From Pseudomonadales bacterium (GTDB lineage Bacteria > Pseudomonadota > Gammaproteobacteria > Pseudomonadales > Pseudohongiellaceae): a stretch of DNA of 61,578 nt. Below the pieces are notes generated by a model, which saw only the letters and a program-made list of their open reading frames with translations, made no database searches and had not been told where the DNA came from. Shown piece by piece: positions 42,936 through 50,303 of the stretch; position 1 is the stretch's first letter, and every line of letters begins with the position of its first letter. A program made the position numbers and the translations under genes. The stretch is from contig JAJDSZ010000031.1 of NCBI GenBank assembly GCA_022827425.1, positions 1-61,578 on the forward strand, in the 5' to 3' direction.

Positions 42936-43636
42936 AACCGAAACTCGCCTCCGACTACGATGATCGCACGACCGCTGCTGTCAGATCGGTACTCGTTGAG
43001 ATCGGCCAGATCCTTGGCGGTTATCGGGGCAAGTTCGCAGTAATCGGTGGCGCCGTTCCCTGGTTACTACTGAATCAATCCGAAATGCCACATGTCGGAA
43101 CCATGGATGTGGATATCGGTCTTGACGCCGAATCTCTCGGGGACGGCGAGTACGCGCGCCTTGTCGAATCGCTTCTGGTTATTACCGACTTCGCGGTTCA
43201 GGGTGCAGACGGCGCCGACCTCGCGTTGCGGTTTTATCAACTGGTCGCCATCGATGGTGAAATGCCCGGGGGTGGGGTCAATAACGTTCGAATCGCCGTG
43301 GCGTCCATTCCCGCATTGCTCGCCATGAAAGGCTACGCAATCGCGAATCGGCTCAAGCAAAAAGACGCCTACGACATTTATCACAGCATCCGAAACTTCC
43401 CCGGAGGCATTGGGCTCTTGGCCGAAGCTACGAGACCATTACTCGAGGTCGAGACAGCGAGGATTGGTTATCTGCATATCTCCCAAAAGTTTCGAACCCC
43501 GGAAGATTTCGGGCCAATGAGCGTAAAGCGATTTGTCGACCGGCCCGAAATGCTTGCAGGCCGCACCGCCGAACAATGGCAGCAAGACGTGTTCGGACAA
43601 GTGCAAGCATGGCTCTCGGCGTTGGGGTTGACGTGA
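42923..43636 (+). CDS. AbiEii-like nucleotidyltransferase toxin
   Basis: A 237-residue protein with a minimal nucleotidyltransferase core: FAVIGGAVPWLLL, then TMDVDIGLD supplying the two metal-binding Asp residues, and LLAMKGYAIANRLKQKDAYDIYH with the basic/Asp motif typical of the AbiEii group. The usual RxTxDID reads GTMDVDI here. Overlapping the AbiEi-like gene by 13 nt supports a toxin role, thought in relatives to be NTP transfer to a cellular RNA. A cluster of palindromes follows 61 nt after its stop. Confidence 0.75.
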   Translation: MAEIEPKLASDYDDRTTAAVRSVLVEIGQILGGYRGKFAVIGGAVPWLLLNQSEMPHVGTMDVDIGLDAESLGDGEYARLVESLLVITDFAVQGADGADLALRFYQLVAIDGEMPGGGVNNVRIAVASIPALLAMKGYAIANRLKQKDAYDIYHSIRNFPGGIGLLAEATRPLLEVETARIGYLHISQKFRTPEDFGPMSVKRFVDRPEMLAGRTAEQWQQDVFGQVQAWLSALGLT

Positions 43637-43696
43637 TTCAAACCTGGCGTCAATTCGTCGTCTGGCGGGTGGAGTGATGCGCTTGCACCCAATTCT

Positions 43697-43828
43697 CTAC
43701 CCACTGGGGAGATAATCTTTTTACTGTCTGAATTCTTTTCCCATTGGGGAAAGTATTCCGCTTTTTGTATTCGCTACCCAATGGGTAGCGAATTGCGAAC
43801 GCAGTGAATTTAGTACCCAATGGGTACT
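43697..43828. repeat. Four regularly spaced palindromes with core CCCANTGGG
   Basis: Centres are at 43704 (CTACCCACTGGGGAG), 43744 (CTTTTCCCATTGGGGAAAG), 43781 (CGCTACCCAATGGGTAGCG) and 43820 (AGTACCCAATGGGTACT). Spacing is 40, 37 and 39 nt. The inner core is constant while the flanking arm bases change in a compensated way, which indicates selection for pairing. It lies between the convergent AbiEii-like and nitronate monooxygenase genes. Confidence 0.85.
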
Positions 43829-43882
43829 GAATCAACGCGTCAATGCATTAACGATAACGCAACGGCTTGTTCCCCAGACTCA

Positions 43883-44860
43883 TCACGCCGCCAGGAAGCC
43901 TTCGAGGCGGCTGCGGATGATCTGATCGGCCTGGTTCATGATGCGGTCGATGAGTTCCTTGACCGTGGGGATGTCGTGGATGAGGCCGGCGACCATGCCG
44001 CAGGACCAGGCGCCGGCGTCCATTTCGCCTTCGAGCATGACGCGCGGATAAACGCCGACGACTTCTTCCATGATGTCCTCGAAGCTGATCTCCTGGCCGA
44101 GTTCCTTTTCCTTCTCCAGCAGTTTTTCCACCGCGGCGTTGGTCAGCACGCGTTCGGTATTGCGCAGTGGGCGCATGATCAACCGGGTCTGCAGCTCGTC
44201 GGCTTCGACCAGGGCCTGTTTGACGTTCTCGTGAATCGGCGCTTCCTGGGTCGCCATGAAGCGGGTGCCCATGTTCATGCCGTCGGCGCCCATGGCGAGG
44301 GAGGCGACCAGGGAGCGGCCATCGGCCTGGCCGCCCGAGGAGACGAAGGGGATTTCCAGTTCGTCCGCGGCGCGCGGCAGCAGGATCATGTTGGGGATGT
44401 CGTCCTCGCCGGGGTGGCCGCCGCATTCGAAGCCGTCGATGCTGGCGGCGTCGCAGCCGATGCGCTGGGCCTTGAGCGCGTGCCGCACGGAGGTGCATTT
44501 GTGGATCACCTTGACGCCGGCGTCTTTCAGGTACGGCAGCACCTGCTGGGGATTGTTGCCGGCCGTTTCGACGATCTTCACGCCGCTGTCGATGATGACC
44601 TTGACGATGGCCGGATAGTCGACCGATCTGACAGTGGGCAGAAAGGTCAGATTGACGCCGATAGGCTTGTCGGTCATGTCCTGGGCCTTGGCGATCTCGT
44701 TGGCGAGGTCGGCCGGCGTTTTCTGCGTCAGCGCGGTAATGATGCCGAGGCCGCCGGCCTCGGAAACCGCAGCCGCGAGTTCGGCGAAACCGACGTAATG
44801 CATGCCGCCCTGGATGATGGGATGCTCGATTCCGAGCATTTCGGTGATTCGTGTCTTCAT
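43883..44860 (-). CDS. Nitronate monooxygenase-family flavoprotein
   Basis: A 325-residue FMN TIM-barrel enzyme of the 2-nitropropane dioxygenase group. Key stretches are HPIIQGGMHYVGFAELAAAVSEAGGLGII, VIHKCTSVRHALKAQRIG, FECGGHPGEDDIP and VSSGGQADGRSLVASLAMGADGMNMGTRF (FMN phosphate site). The family oxidises nitronates or acts as an FMN-dependent dehydrogenase; the substrate is unknown. It lies 126 nt downstream of the MarR gene on the same strand. A short relic of a second copy's C-terminus is at 56108-56161. Confidence 0.88.
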   Translation of the reverse strand: MKTRITEMLGIEHPIIQGGMHYVGFAELAAAVSEAGGLGIITALTQKTPADLANEIAKAQDMTDKPIGVNLTFLPTVRSVDYPAIVKVIIDSGVKIVETAGNNPQQVLPYLKDAGVKVIHKCTSVRHALKAQRIGCDAASIDGFECGGHPGEDDIPNMILLPRAADELEIPFVSSGGQADGRSLVASLAMGADGMNMGTRFMATQEAPIHENVKQALVEADELQTRLIMRPLRNTERVLTNAAVEKLLEKEKELGQEISFEDIMEEVVGVYPRVMLEGEMDAGAWSCGMVAGLIHDIPTVKELIDRIMNQADQIIRSRLEGFLAA

Positions 44861-44986
44861 GTTCCTATCTCAACGCGTCACAAGCCGGGCCGAATGCTCT
44901 CATTCCGAGCCGCCGTTGTCATCTCCGGTGATCGAATTGGCGGGTACCGATAAATCGGAGGACAAATACGAGTTGCGGAGCGCCAA

Positions 44987-45484
44987 TCAACCCATCTGGC
45001 CGACGGATTCGGGTTCTGCCGGAAGGGCGGCCGATGACATGGGCGCCCGGCTGAACTTGTTCGACGCGCTGGTTGCCTTTACCAGCAAGCGCAGCAACTC
45101 TTCCTGTTCGACCTCGGTCAATCCGCGCATGATGTCATCCTGCACGACCCAAACGACGGATATCGCGTTCTCGTAAACCTTCCGACCGTCATCGGTAATC
45201 ACTATCAGATTTCTGCGCCGATCGTATTTTTGGTAGATACGGCGAACAAATCCCTTTTTTTCCAGCCTGTCGATCACTCCGCCCGTTGTGGCGCGGTCGC
45301 ACGCGATATGTTGAGCGAGACTGGTCTGGTCGATTTCGGGAAATTCCTCGACAACGCTCAGCGCCGCGAACTGTACTTGCGTCAGGTCAATATCCTGCTC
45401 CGAGATTCGCGACATGAATGCGCCGACAGAAATCTGGTGCAGTCGCCGAATGTAGTGACCAACCATTCTTGTGATTGGATTCAT
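44987..45484 (-). CDS. MarR-family transcriptional regulator
   Basis: A 165-residue winged-helix repressor: LTQVQFAALSVVEEFPEIDQTSLAQHIACDRATTGGVIDRLEKKGFVRR, followed by the wing DRRRNLIVITDDGRKV. ATG 45484 follows AGGGAG. It resembles regulators of aromatic catabolism. Transcribed away from the gentisate operon, it most likely controls that operon from the intervening 305 nt. Confidence 0.88.
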   Translation of the reverse strand: MNPITRMVGHYIRRLHQISVGAFMSRISEQDIDLTQVQFAALSVVEEFPEIDQTSLAQHIACDRATTGGVIDRLEKKGFVRRIYQKYDRRRNLIVITDDGRKVYENAISVVWVVQDDIMRGLTEVEQEELLRLLVKATSASNKFSRAPMSSAALPAEPESVGQMG

Positions 45485-45789
45485 AGGTCTCCCTAAGGTT
45501 GATTTTGCAGACGAAAGTCGATTTCGAGCAGGCCGGCCGGAACACGGTTCAAGCCTATCCGCTCGGGGAGCATTCTTCAAGGACGGACGCATTGACTGGA
45601 TGGTCGCGCCAGACCATTCCGGCCTTGCGCGCCGGGATCGCATGGTTGGGACTCTTGACGCGGCACGAGCGAATTCGAGATTGAAATACATTGACAGAAT
45701 ACAAAAAATATGCATACATACTATGATGAAAGCCGATTCGGAAAGTGCCGCGGGCATTCTTCCGACCGAATAATGAGGAGGATGGAGCG
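45485..45789. other. Divergent regulatory region between marR and the gentisate operon
   Basis: 305 nt with no gene. The half next to the operon turns AT-rich and contains a promoter and palindromic ATGCAT sequence; no other element was recognised. Confidence 0.5.
45691..45719 (+). promoter_or_regulatory. Candidate promoter of the gentisate operon
   Basis: TTGACA (45691-45696), 17-nt spacer, ATACAT (45714-45719). The spacer and -10 contain TATGCATACATACTATG, an imperfect palindrome of the size bound by MarR proteins; binding is inference. Confidence 0.5.
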
Positions 45790-46560
45790 GTGAACGCGTA
45801 TCAGTTTGGATTGATTGCATTGATGTTGCCGTCGCTGGCGGGCGCCAACGAATCGCAACTCGATGAAGCACTTGAAGCCATCGGCAAGCAGATGGTGACT
45901 GTACCGGGTGGCTCTTTCGACATGGGATGCACGCCGGAGCAGGAAAGTTGCGAGCCCGACGAGAGCCCGGTGCGCCAAGTAACGGTCGGCAGCTTTCAAA
46001 TATCCAGTTTCGAAGTGACCCAGAAACTCTGGCAATCCGTGATGGGCGAGAATCCCAGCACTTTCGGCGATTGTCCGCAATGTCCCGTGGAAACCGTTAG
46101 CTGGGACGACATTCAGTTGTTTCTGGGCAAACTGAACGCTGGCGGAGAAAACTATCGGCTGCCGACCGAGGCGGAGTGGGAGTACGCCTTTCGGGGAGGC
46201 CCGCTCAGCGGGAATTATCAGTATGCCGGGTCCGACGATCCTGCGGACAGCGCCTGGTATTTCCGGAACAGCGGAAACAGGACGCATGTGGTGGGCCGCA
46301 AGACAGCCAATGAACTCGGCCTGTTCGACATGTCGGGCAATGTCCGCGAATGGGTGCAGGACTGTTATCGCAACAGCTACGCCGATGCGCCGGAAGACGG
46401 GCGCGCCGCGGGGAAAGGCGATTGTGTCGACCGCGTGATACGCGGCGGTTCCTGGTACGGCAAATCGAATTACCTGCGCGCGGCTAATCGGTTCTGGTAT
46501 TCGGCGTACTTTCGCAACAACAACCTGGGATTCCGTCTCGCGCGCGATGCCGGGCAGTAG
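45790..46560 (+). CDS. Exported SUMF1/FGE-sulfatase domain protein
   Basis: A 256-residue protein with a short signal-like N-terminus (VNAYQFGLIALMLPSLAGA) at GTG 45790. SUMF1-domain landmarks: MVTVPGGSFDMGC, FEVTQKLWQSVMGENPS, YRLPTEAEWEYAFRGG, FDMSGNVREWVQD, VIRGGSWYG and LGFRLAR. The catalytic cysteine pair of true formylglycine-generating enzymes is not evident in the C-terminal region, so it is probably a structural or binding relative. It is the first gene of the gentisate operon, where its role is obscure. Confidence 0.8.
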   Translation: MNAYQFGLIALMLPSLAGANESQLDEALEAIGKQMVTVPGGSFDMGCTPEQESCEPDESPVRQVTVGSFQISSFEVTQKLWQSVMGENPSTFGDCPQCPVETVSWDDIQLFLGKLNAGGENYRLPTEAEWEYAFRGGPLSGNYQYAGSDDPADSAWYFRNSGNRTHVVGRKTANELGLFDMSGNVREWVQDCYRNSYADAPEDGRAAGKGDCVDRVIRGGSWYGKSNYLRAANRFWYSAYFRNNNLGFRLARDAGQ

Positions 46561-46596
46561 GCGGCTTGATCGGGGAAGCAAACGAGGAGAAGCGGA

Positions 46597-47631
46597 TTGG
46601 AACTCGGATCCATAACCGAATTGCCCGCCGATTATCGCGCTGAAATGGCGGCGGCCGGCGTTACCCCGCTTTGGCCGATCTTGCGCGACAGCTTGCCGCG
46701 GGGTTTGCCGCGGGCGACTTGCGCGCCGACGCATTGGCGTTACGAAAAGCTGCGGCCGCTGTTGCTGCGGGCCGGCGAATTGACGCCCATCGAGCGCTCC
46801 GAAAGGAGAGTTCTGGTGCTTTCGGGAACCGGATATGGAGAAGCGGCCGCGCAAGCCACGCCTTCGATCTATCTGGGCATGCAATTGCTATTGCCGGGCG
46901 AGCGAGCGCCGTCTCACAGGCACACCCCATCCGCGGTGCGTCTGGCGGTTGAAGGCGCCGGGGCCGCAACTGTCGTGGAAGGGGAAAAGCTCCCGATGGA
47001 GCCTGGTGATCTGGTGCTGACGCCGAACGGCGAATGGCATGAACACGTACACGAGGGACAAGAGCCGGTTATCTGGCTGGACGCCCTCGACCTGCCTTTG
47101 CTGATCTACCTTGAAGCGTCTTATGCGGAGGAGGGGGGGACGGAAGCGCACCCGCGAATTACGGATCGAAGCGCGGTTGAATACTTCGCCAGCGGACTGC
47201 GGCCAAAGCGCCCGGCCGGCGTGACGGCGCCGAAAAATCCACTGCGGAGGTTTCCCTGGAGAAGAACCAGGGAAGCCTTGAGCGCCTTGATTCAGGCAAG
47301 CGGCAAGCCTTGCGCGGAAATGGAGTTCATCAATCCGGAAACCGGCGAAGGCGTACTGGCGACGCTCGGATTTTGTGCGCTGCTGATTCGCGCCGAGGGC
47401 AAATGCATGCCCCCCCGGTGCTCGTCGCCGGCGGCTTTTCACGTTGTGGAGGGGCGTGGCTGTTCGGAAATCAACGGCGAGAAAATTCGCTGGCAAGAAA
47501 AGGACACCTTTTGCGTTCCGGCATTCGCTTCGATCGCTCATGAGGCCGGCGAGGATTCCTACCTGATTCGGATCGACGAATCGCCTCTGCATCAGAAGCT
47601 TGGCATATACGAGGAGCGCGCGAATGTCTGA
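46597..47631 (+). CDS. Gentisate 1,2-dioxygenase
   Basis: A 344-residue bicupin ring-cleavage enzyme converting gentisate to maleylpyruvate with Fe(II). The first cupin has HRHTPSAVRLAVEG (H107, H109) and GEWHEHVHEG (H148, H150), matching the HRHTxSAxRFxxEG signature of the family. THWRYEKLRPLLLRAGEL near the N-terminus is also typical. TTG 46597 follows GAGGAGAAG. The second cupin keeps AFHVVEGRG but looks degenerate in metal ligands. Confidence 0.9.
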   Translation: MELGSITELPADYRAEMAAAGVTPLWPILRDSLPRGLPRATCAPTHWRYEKLRPLLLRAGELTPIERSERRVLVLSGTGYGEAAAQATPSIYLGMQLLLPGERAPSHRHTPSAVRLAVEGAGAATVVEGEKLPMEPGDLVLTPNGEWHEHVHEGQEPVIWLDALDLPLLIYLEASYAEEGGTEAHPRITDRSAVEYFASGLRPKRPAGVTAPKNPLRRFPWRRTREALSALIQASGKPCAEMEFINPETGEGVLATLGFCALLIRAEGKCMPPRCSSPAAFHVVEGRGCSEINGEKIRWQEKDTFCVPAFASIAHEAGEDSYLIRIDESPLHQKLGIYEERANV

Positions 47632-48322
47632 GTTGGTTTTTCCGCCCCTGCAATGCGGTCGTCTGGAAGTAAAGGGGGAAAGTCGGTTCTTTCCCGTGAA
47701 CCGGATTTTTTGCGTTGGTCGCAATTATGCCGCCCATGCCGCGGAAATGGGCGTGGAAGTCGATCGCGAGGCGCCGTTTTATTTCACCAAGTCGCCATTG
47801 GCGTATCAGCCCTCTGGTTCTGTAGTTCAGTATCCGCCGGGTACGCAAAATTACCACTACGAGATGGAACTCGTGGCGCTCATTGGCGCGAATACGTTCA
47901 AATGTAGCGCCGAAAAAGCGCTCGATTCCGTTTACGGCTTCGCTTGCGGTCTCGACATGACCCGCAGGGATTTGCAACTGCGGGCGCGGGAAAAGGGCCG
48001 TCCCTGGGATCTCGGCAAGGACTTCGAAAGATCGGCCGTATTCGCTCCGGCAACGCGGGCGAAGGCCTTCGGAGCCATCGCCGGGCAGCGCATCAAGCTC
48101 GCGGTGAACGGCACGACCCGGCAGGACGCCAGCCTTTCCGATCTGATTTGGCGGGTCGATGAACTCATCGCCCACTTGTCCCGGTTTTACCGGTTGCAAC
48201 CCGGCGATGCGATCATGACCGGCACGCCCGCGGGTGTCGGTCCGCTGATGCCCGGCGACAGGGTCGTCGGAACGATCGATGGGCTGGACCCTGTAGAAGT
48301 GGAAATCGCGAGCGTCGCATGA
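47624..48322 (+). CDS. Fumarylpyruvate hydrolase (FAH family)
   Basis: A 232-residue member of the fumarylacetoacetate hydrolase fold, last step of gentisate breakdown, giving fumarate and pyruvate. IFCVGRNYAAHAAEMG, the metal ligands E80 and E82 (YHYEMELVALIG) and D111 (GFACGLDMTRRDLQ), then PGDAIMTGTPAGVGPLMPGD. ATG 47624 overlaps the dioxygenase stop by 8 nt and follows GAGGAG. Confidence 0.92.
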   Translation: MSELVFPPLQCGRLEVKGESRFFPVNRIFCVGRNYAAHAAEMGVEVDREAPFYFTKSPLAYQPSGSVVQYPPGTQNYHYEMELVALIGANTFKCSAEKALDSVYGFACGLDMTRRDLQLRAREKGRPWDLGKDFERSAVFAPATRAKAFGAIAGQRIKLAVNGTTRQDASLSDLIWRVDELIAHLSRFYRLQPGDAIMTGTPAGVGPLMPGDRVVGTIDGLDPVEVEIASVA

Positions 48323-48969
48323 TCGCCCTATACGGCTTTTTCCGCAGCTCCAGCACGCATAGATGCCGCATCGCGCTGCATCTCAAGGGTCTGGACTACG
48401 AGACAAAACCGGTCAACCTGCGCGCCCGCGACCACGAGGCGGAATCCTTCGCGCAACTGAATCCGCAGCAGAGCGTTCCCGTGCTGGTCGACGGCGACGT
48501 GGTCGTCGCGCAATCGCTCGCAATCGTCGAATGGCTCGAAGAGCGGTATCCCGAGCCGGCCCTGATGCCCGCAGACCCCGGCCTTCGCGCCGCCGTCAGA
48601 TCGGCGTCGCAATTGTTCGCCTGCGAAATCCAGCCATTGCACAACTTGCGGGTATTGAACCGTTTGCGGTCGGAGCTCGATGCGTCCGAAGATCAAGTGC
48701 GGGATTGGGGCCGCCACTGGATACGTTCCGGTTTGTCCACATATGAGCGCCTGATCCGAAAACATGGCGCCAACCGAGAGTATTCATTCGGAGACACGCC
48801 AGGGATGGCCGATGCCTGTCTGGCGGCGCAGTTGTTCGCGGCGCAACGATTCGGGTTGGACGTCTTCGATTTTCCGCAAGTGGAGCGGATCGGCCGCAAT
48901 TGCGCTTCGCATCCCGCTTTCCAGGCGGCGGAACCGGCGCGTCAGCCGGATGCGCCCGATCGGTCTTGA
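48319..48969 (+). CDS. Maleylpyruvate isomerase (zeta-class glutathione transferase)
   Basis: A 216-residue GST-fold enzyme. LYGFFRSSSTHRCRIALHLKGLDYE has the zeta-class SSxxxRxR active-site motif, followed by LNPQQSVPVLVDGD and SLAIVEWLEERYPEPALMP. The second domain contains the helical DWGRHWI segment. It isomerises maleylpyruvate to fumarylpyruvate, between the dioxygenase and the hydrolase. The ATG overlaps the preceding stop (ATGA). Confidence 0.92.
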   Translation: MIALYGFFRSSSTHRCRIALHLKGLDYETKPVNLRARDHEAESFAQLNPQQSVPVLVDGDVVVAQSLAIVEWLEERYPEPALMPADPGLRAAVRSASQLFACEIQPLHNLRVLNRLRSELDASEDQVRDWGRHWIRSGLSTYERLIRKHGANREYSFGDTPGMADACLAAQLFAAQRFGLDVFDFPQVERIGRNCASHPAFQAAEPARQPDAPDRS

Positions 48970-48981
48970 GGTGGCGGGGTC

Positions 48982-50271
48982 ATGACGGTCTCCAGCAATG
49001 GAAAATCCCTGGAAACGCTTCCAGTGTTGATCGTCGGCGCCGGAATCGGCGGTCTCGCGGTCGCGCTGGCCTTGGCGCGGCATGGTTATCGCAGTCTGGT
49101 GCTGGAAAGAGCGCCCCAATTGAGCGAAGTCGGCGCGGGCATCCAGCTCGGACCCAACGCGTTCACTGTTTTCGATTACCTGGGCATCGGTTCCGAAGCT
49201 CGCGGCGTCGCCGTTTTTATCGACAGCCTGAAGCTCTGCGATGCCGTTTCCGGTGAAGCGGTCGTGGAAATCCCACTGCAAGAACAGTTCCGCCGCCGTT
49301 TCGGCAACCCATACGCTGTCCTGCACCGGGGTCAATTGCATGGCGTGTTGCTGAATGCCGCCCGCGGCAACAATCTGATCGAGATTCGACCGAACGCGGG
49401 TGTGCGCGACTACGAACAGGGAAGAGCTTCCGTCGTTGCCTTGCTGGAAAACGGCCAGGAGCAGGTGAAAGGCGCGGCGCTGGTGGGTTGCGACGGGCTC
49501 TGGTCGAACATCCGCCAACGTATCGTCGGCGACGGCGCACCGCGCGTGTCCGGTCATTCCACCTACAGAGCGGTTATTCCCAGGAAAGACATGCCGGCGG
49601 AACTGCAAACCAATGCGGCGACGCTATGGGCCGGACCGAAGTGCCATATCGTCCATTATCCGCTGTCGGACTGGAAACTGTTCAACCTGGTCGTTACCTA
49701 CCACAACGAGGCGCCGGAGCCGGTGGCGGGCATTCCGGTCGAAGCCGGTGAAGTCCGGCGCGGTTTTCAAGCGGTGACGCCCAGTATCCGGCGCCTGATC
49801 GACCGCAGCGAAGACTGGAAATTGTGGGTTTTGTGCGACCGGGAACCGGCGGCGAACTGGTCCCAGGGCCGCGTGACGCTTGTCGGAGACGCCGCCCACG
49901 CCATGTTGCAGTACTTCGCGCAAGGCGCCTGCATGGCCCTGGAAGACGCCGTCTGTCTCGCGGACGCCGTGGCTCTGTCGGAAGGCGATTTCGATTTGGC
50001 TTTCGAAAATTATCAGGAAGCGCGCATATTGCGCACCGCCCGCGTACAGATTCAGTCGCGGGCGATCGGAGACTACATCTACCACCCGTCCGGAATCGCC
50101 GCCGATCTCCGCAATGCGGAAATGCGTTCGCGAACCGTCGAGGACTGGTACCGATCGCTGGATTGGCTGTATGGCCACAATCCTTCCCTATTCTCATCGG
50201 CGACGCCGGAGCGTGCGCCGAAAAATCACGAATTGAATTCCACCCGTATGCCGGACATTCCTTTTCGGTAG
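48982..50271 (+). CDS. 3-hydroxybenzoate 6-monooxygenase
   Basis: A 429-residue class A flavoprotein hydroxylase. FAD motif GAGIGGLAVALALARHG (19-35), then GIQLGPNAFTVFDYLGIG, the DG motif GCDGLWSNIRQRI, and the second FAD motif GDAAHAMLQYFAQGACMALEDA. Within this family, 3-hydroxybenzoate 6-hydroxylase makes gentisate; salicylate 5-type activity is less likely. The presence of all three gentisate pathway enzymes directly upstream supports the assignment. Confidence 0.88.
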   Translation: MTVSSNGKSLETLPVLIVGAGIGGLAVALALARHGYRSLVLERAPQLSEVGAGIQLGPNAFTVFDYLGIGSEARGVAVFIDSLKLCDAVSGEAVVEIPLQEQFRRRFGNPYAVLHRGQLHGVLLNAARGNNLIEIRPNAGVRDYEQGRASVVALLENGQEQVKGAALVGCDGLWSNIRQRIVGDGAPRVSGHSTYRAVIPRKDMPAELQTNAATLWAGPKCHIVHYPLSDWKLFNLVVTYHNEAPEPVAGIPVEAGEVRRGFQAVTPSIRRLIDRSEDWKLWVLCDREPAANWSQGRVTLVGDAAHAMLQYFAQGACMALEDAVCLADAVALSEGDFDLAFENYQEARILRTARVQIQSRAIGDYIYHPSGIAADLRNAEMRSRTVEDWYRSLDWLYGHNPSLFSSATPERAPKNHELNSTRMPDIPFR

Positions 50272-50303
50272 CGTGCGGAGCATTACAAAGTCGGAGGTAC
50301 GAA

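Noticed and set aside
43650..43835. Small minus-strand ORF with repeated YPLG-like motifs
   Set aside because: The repeated peptides follow directly from the palindromic DNA repeats; there is no ribosome-binding site or family similarity, so the DNA element is the better explanation.
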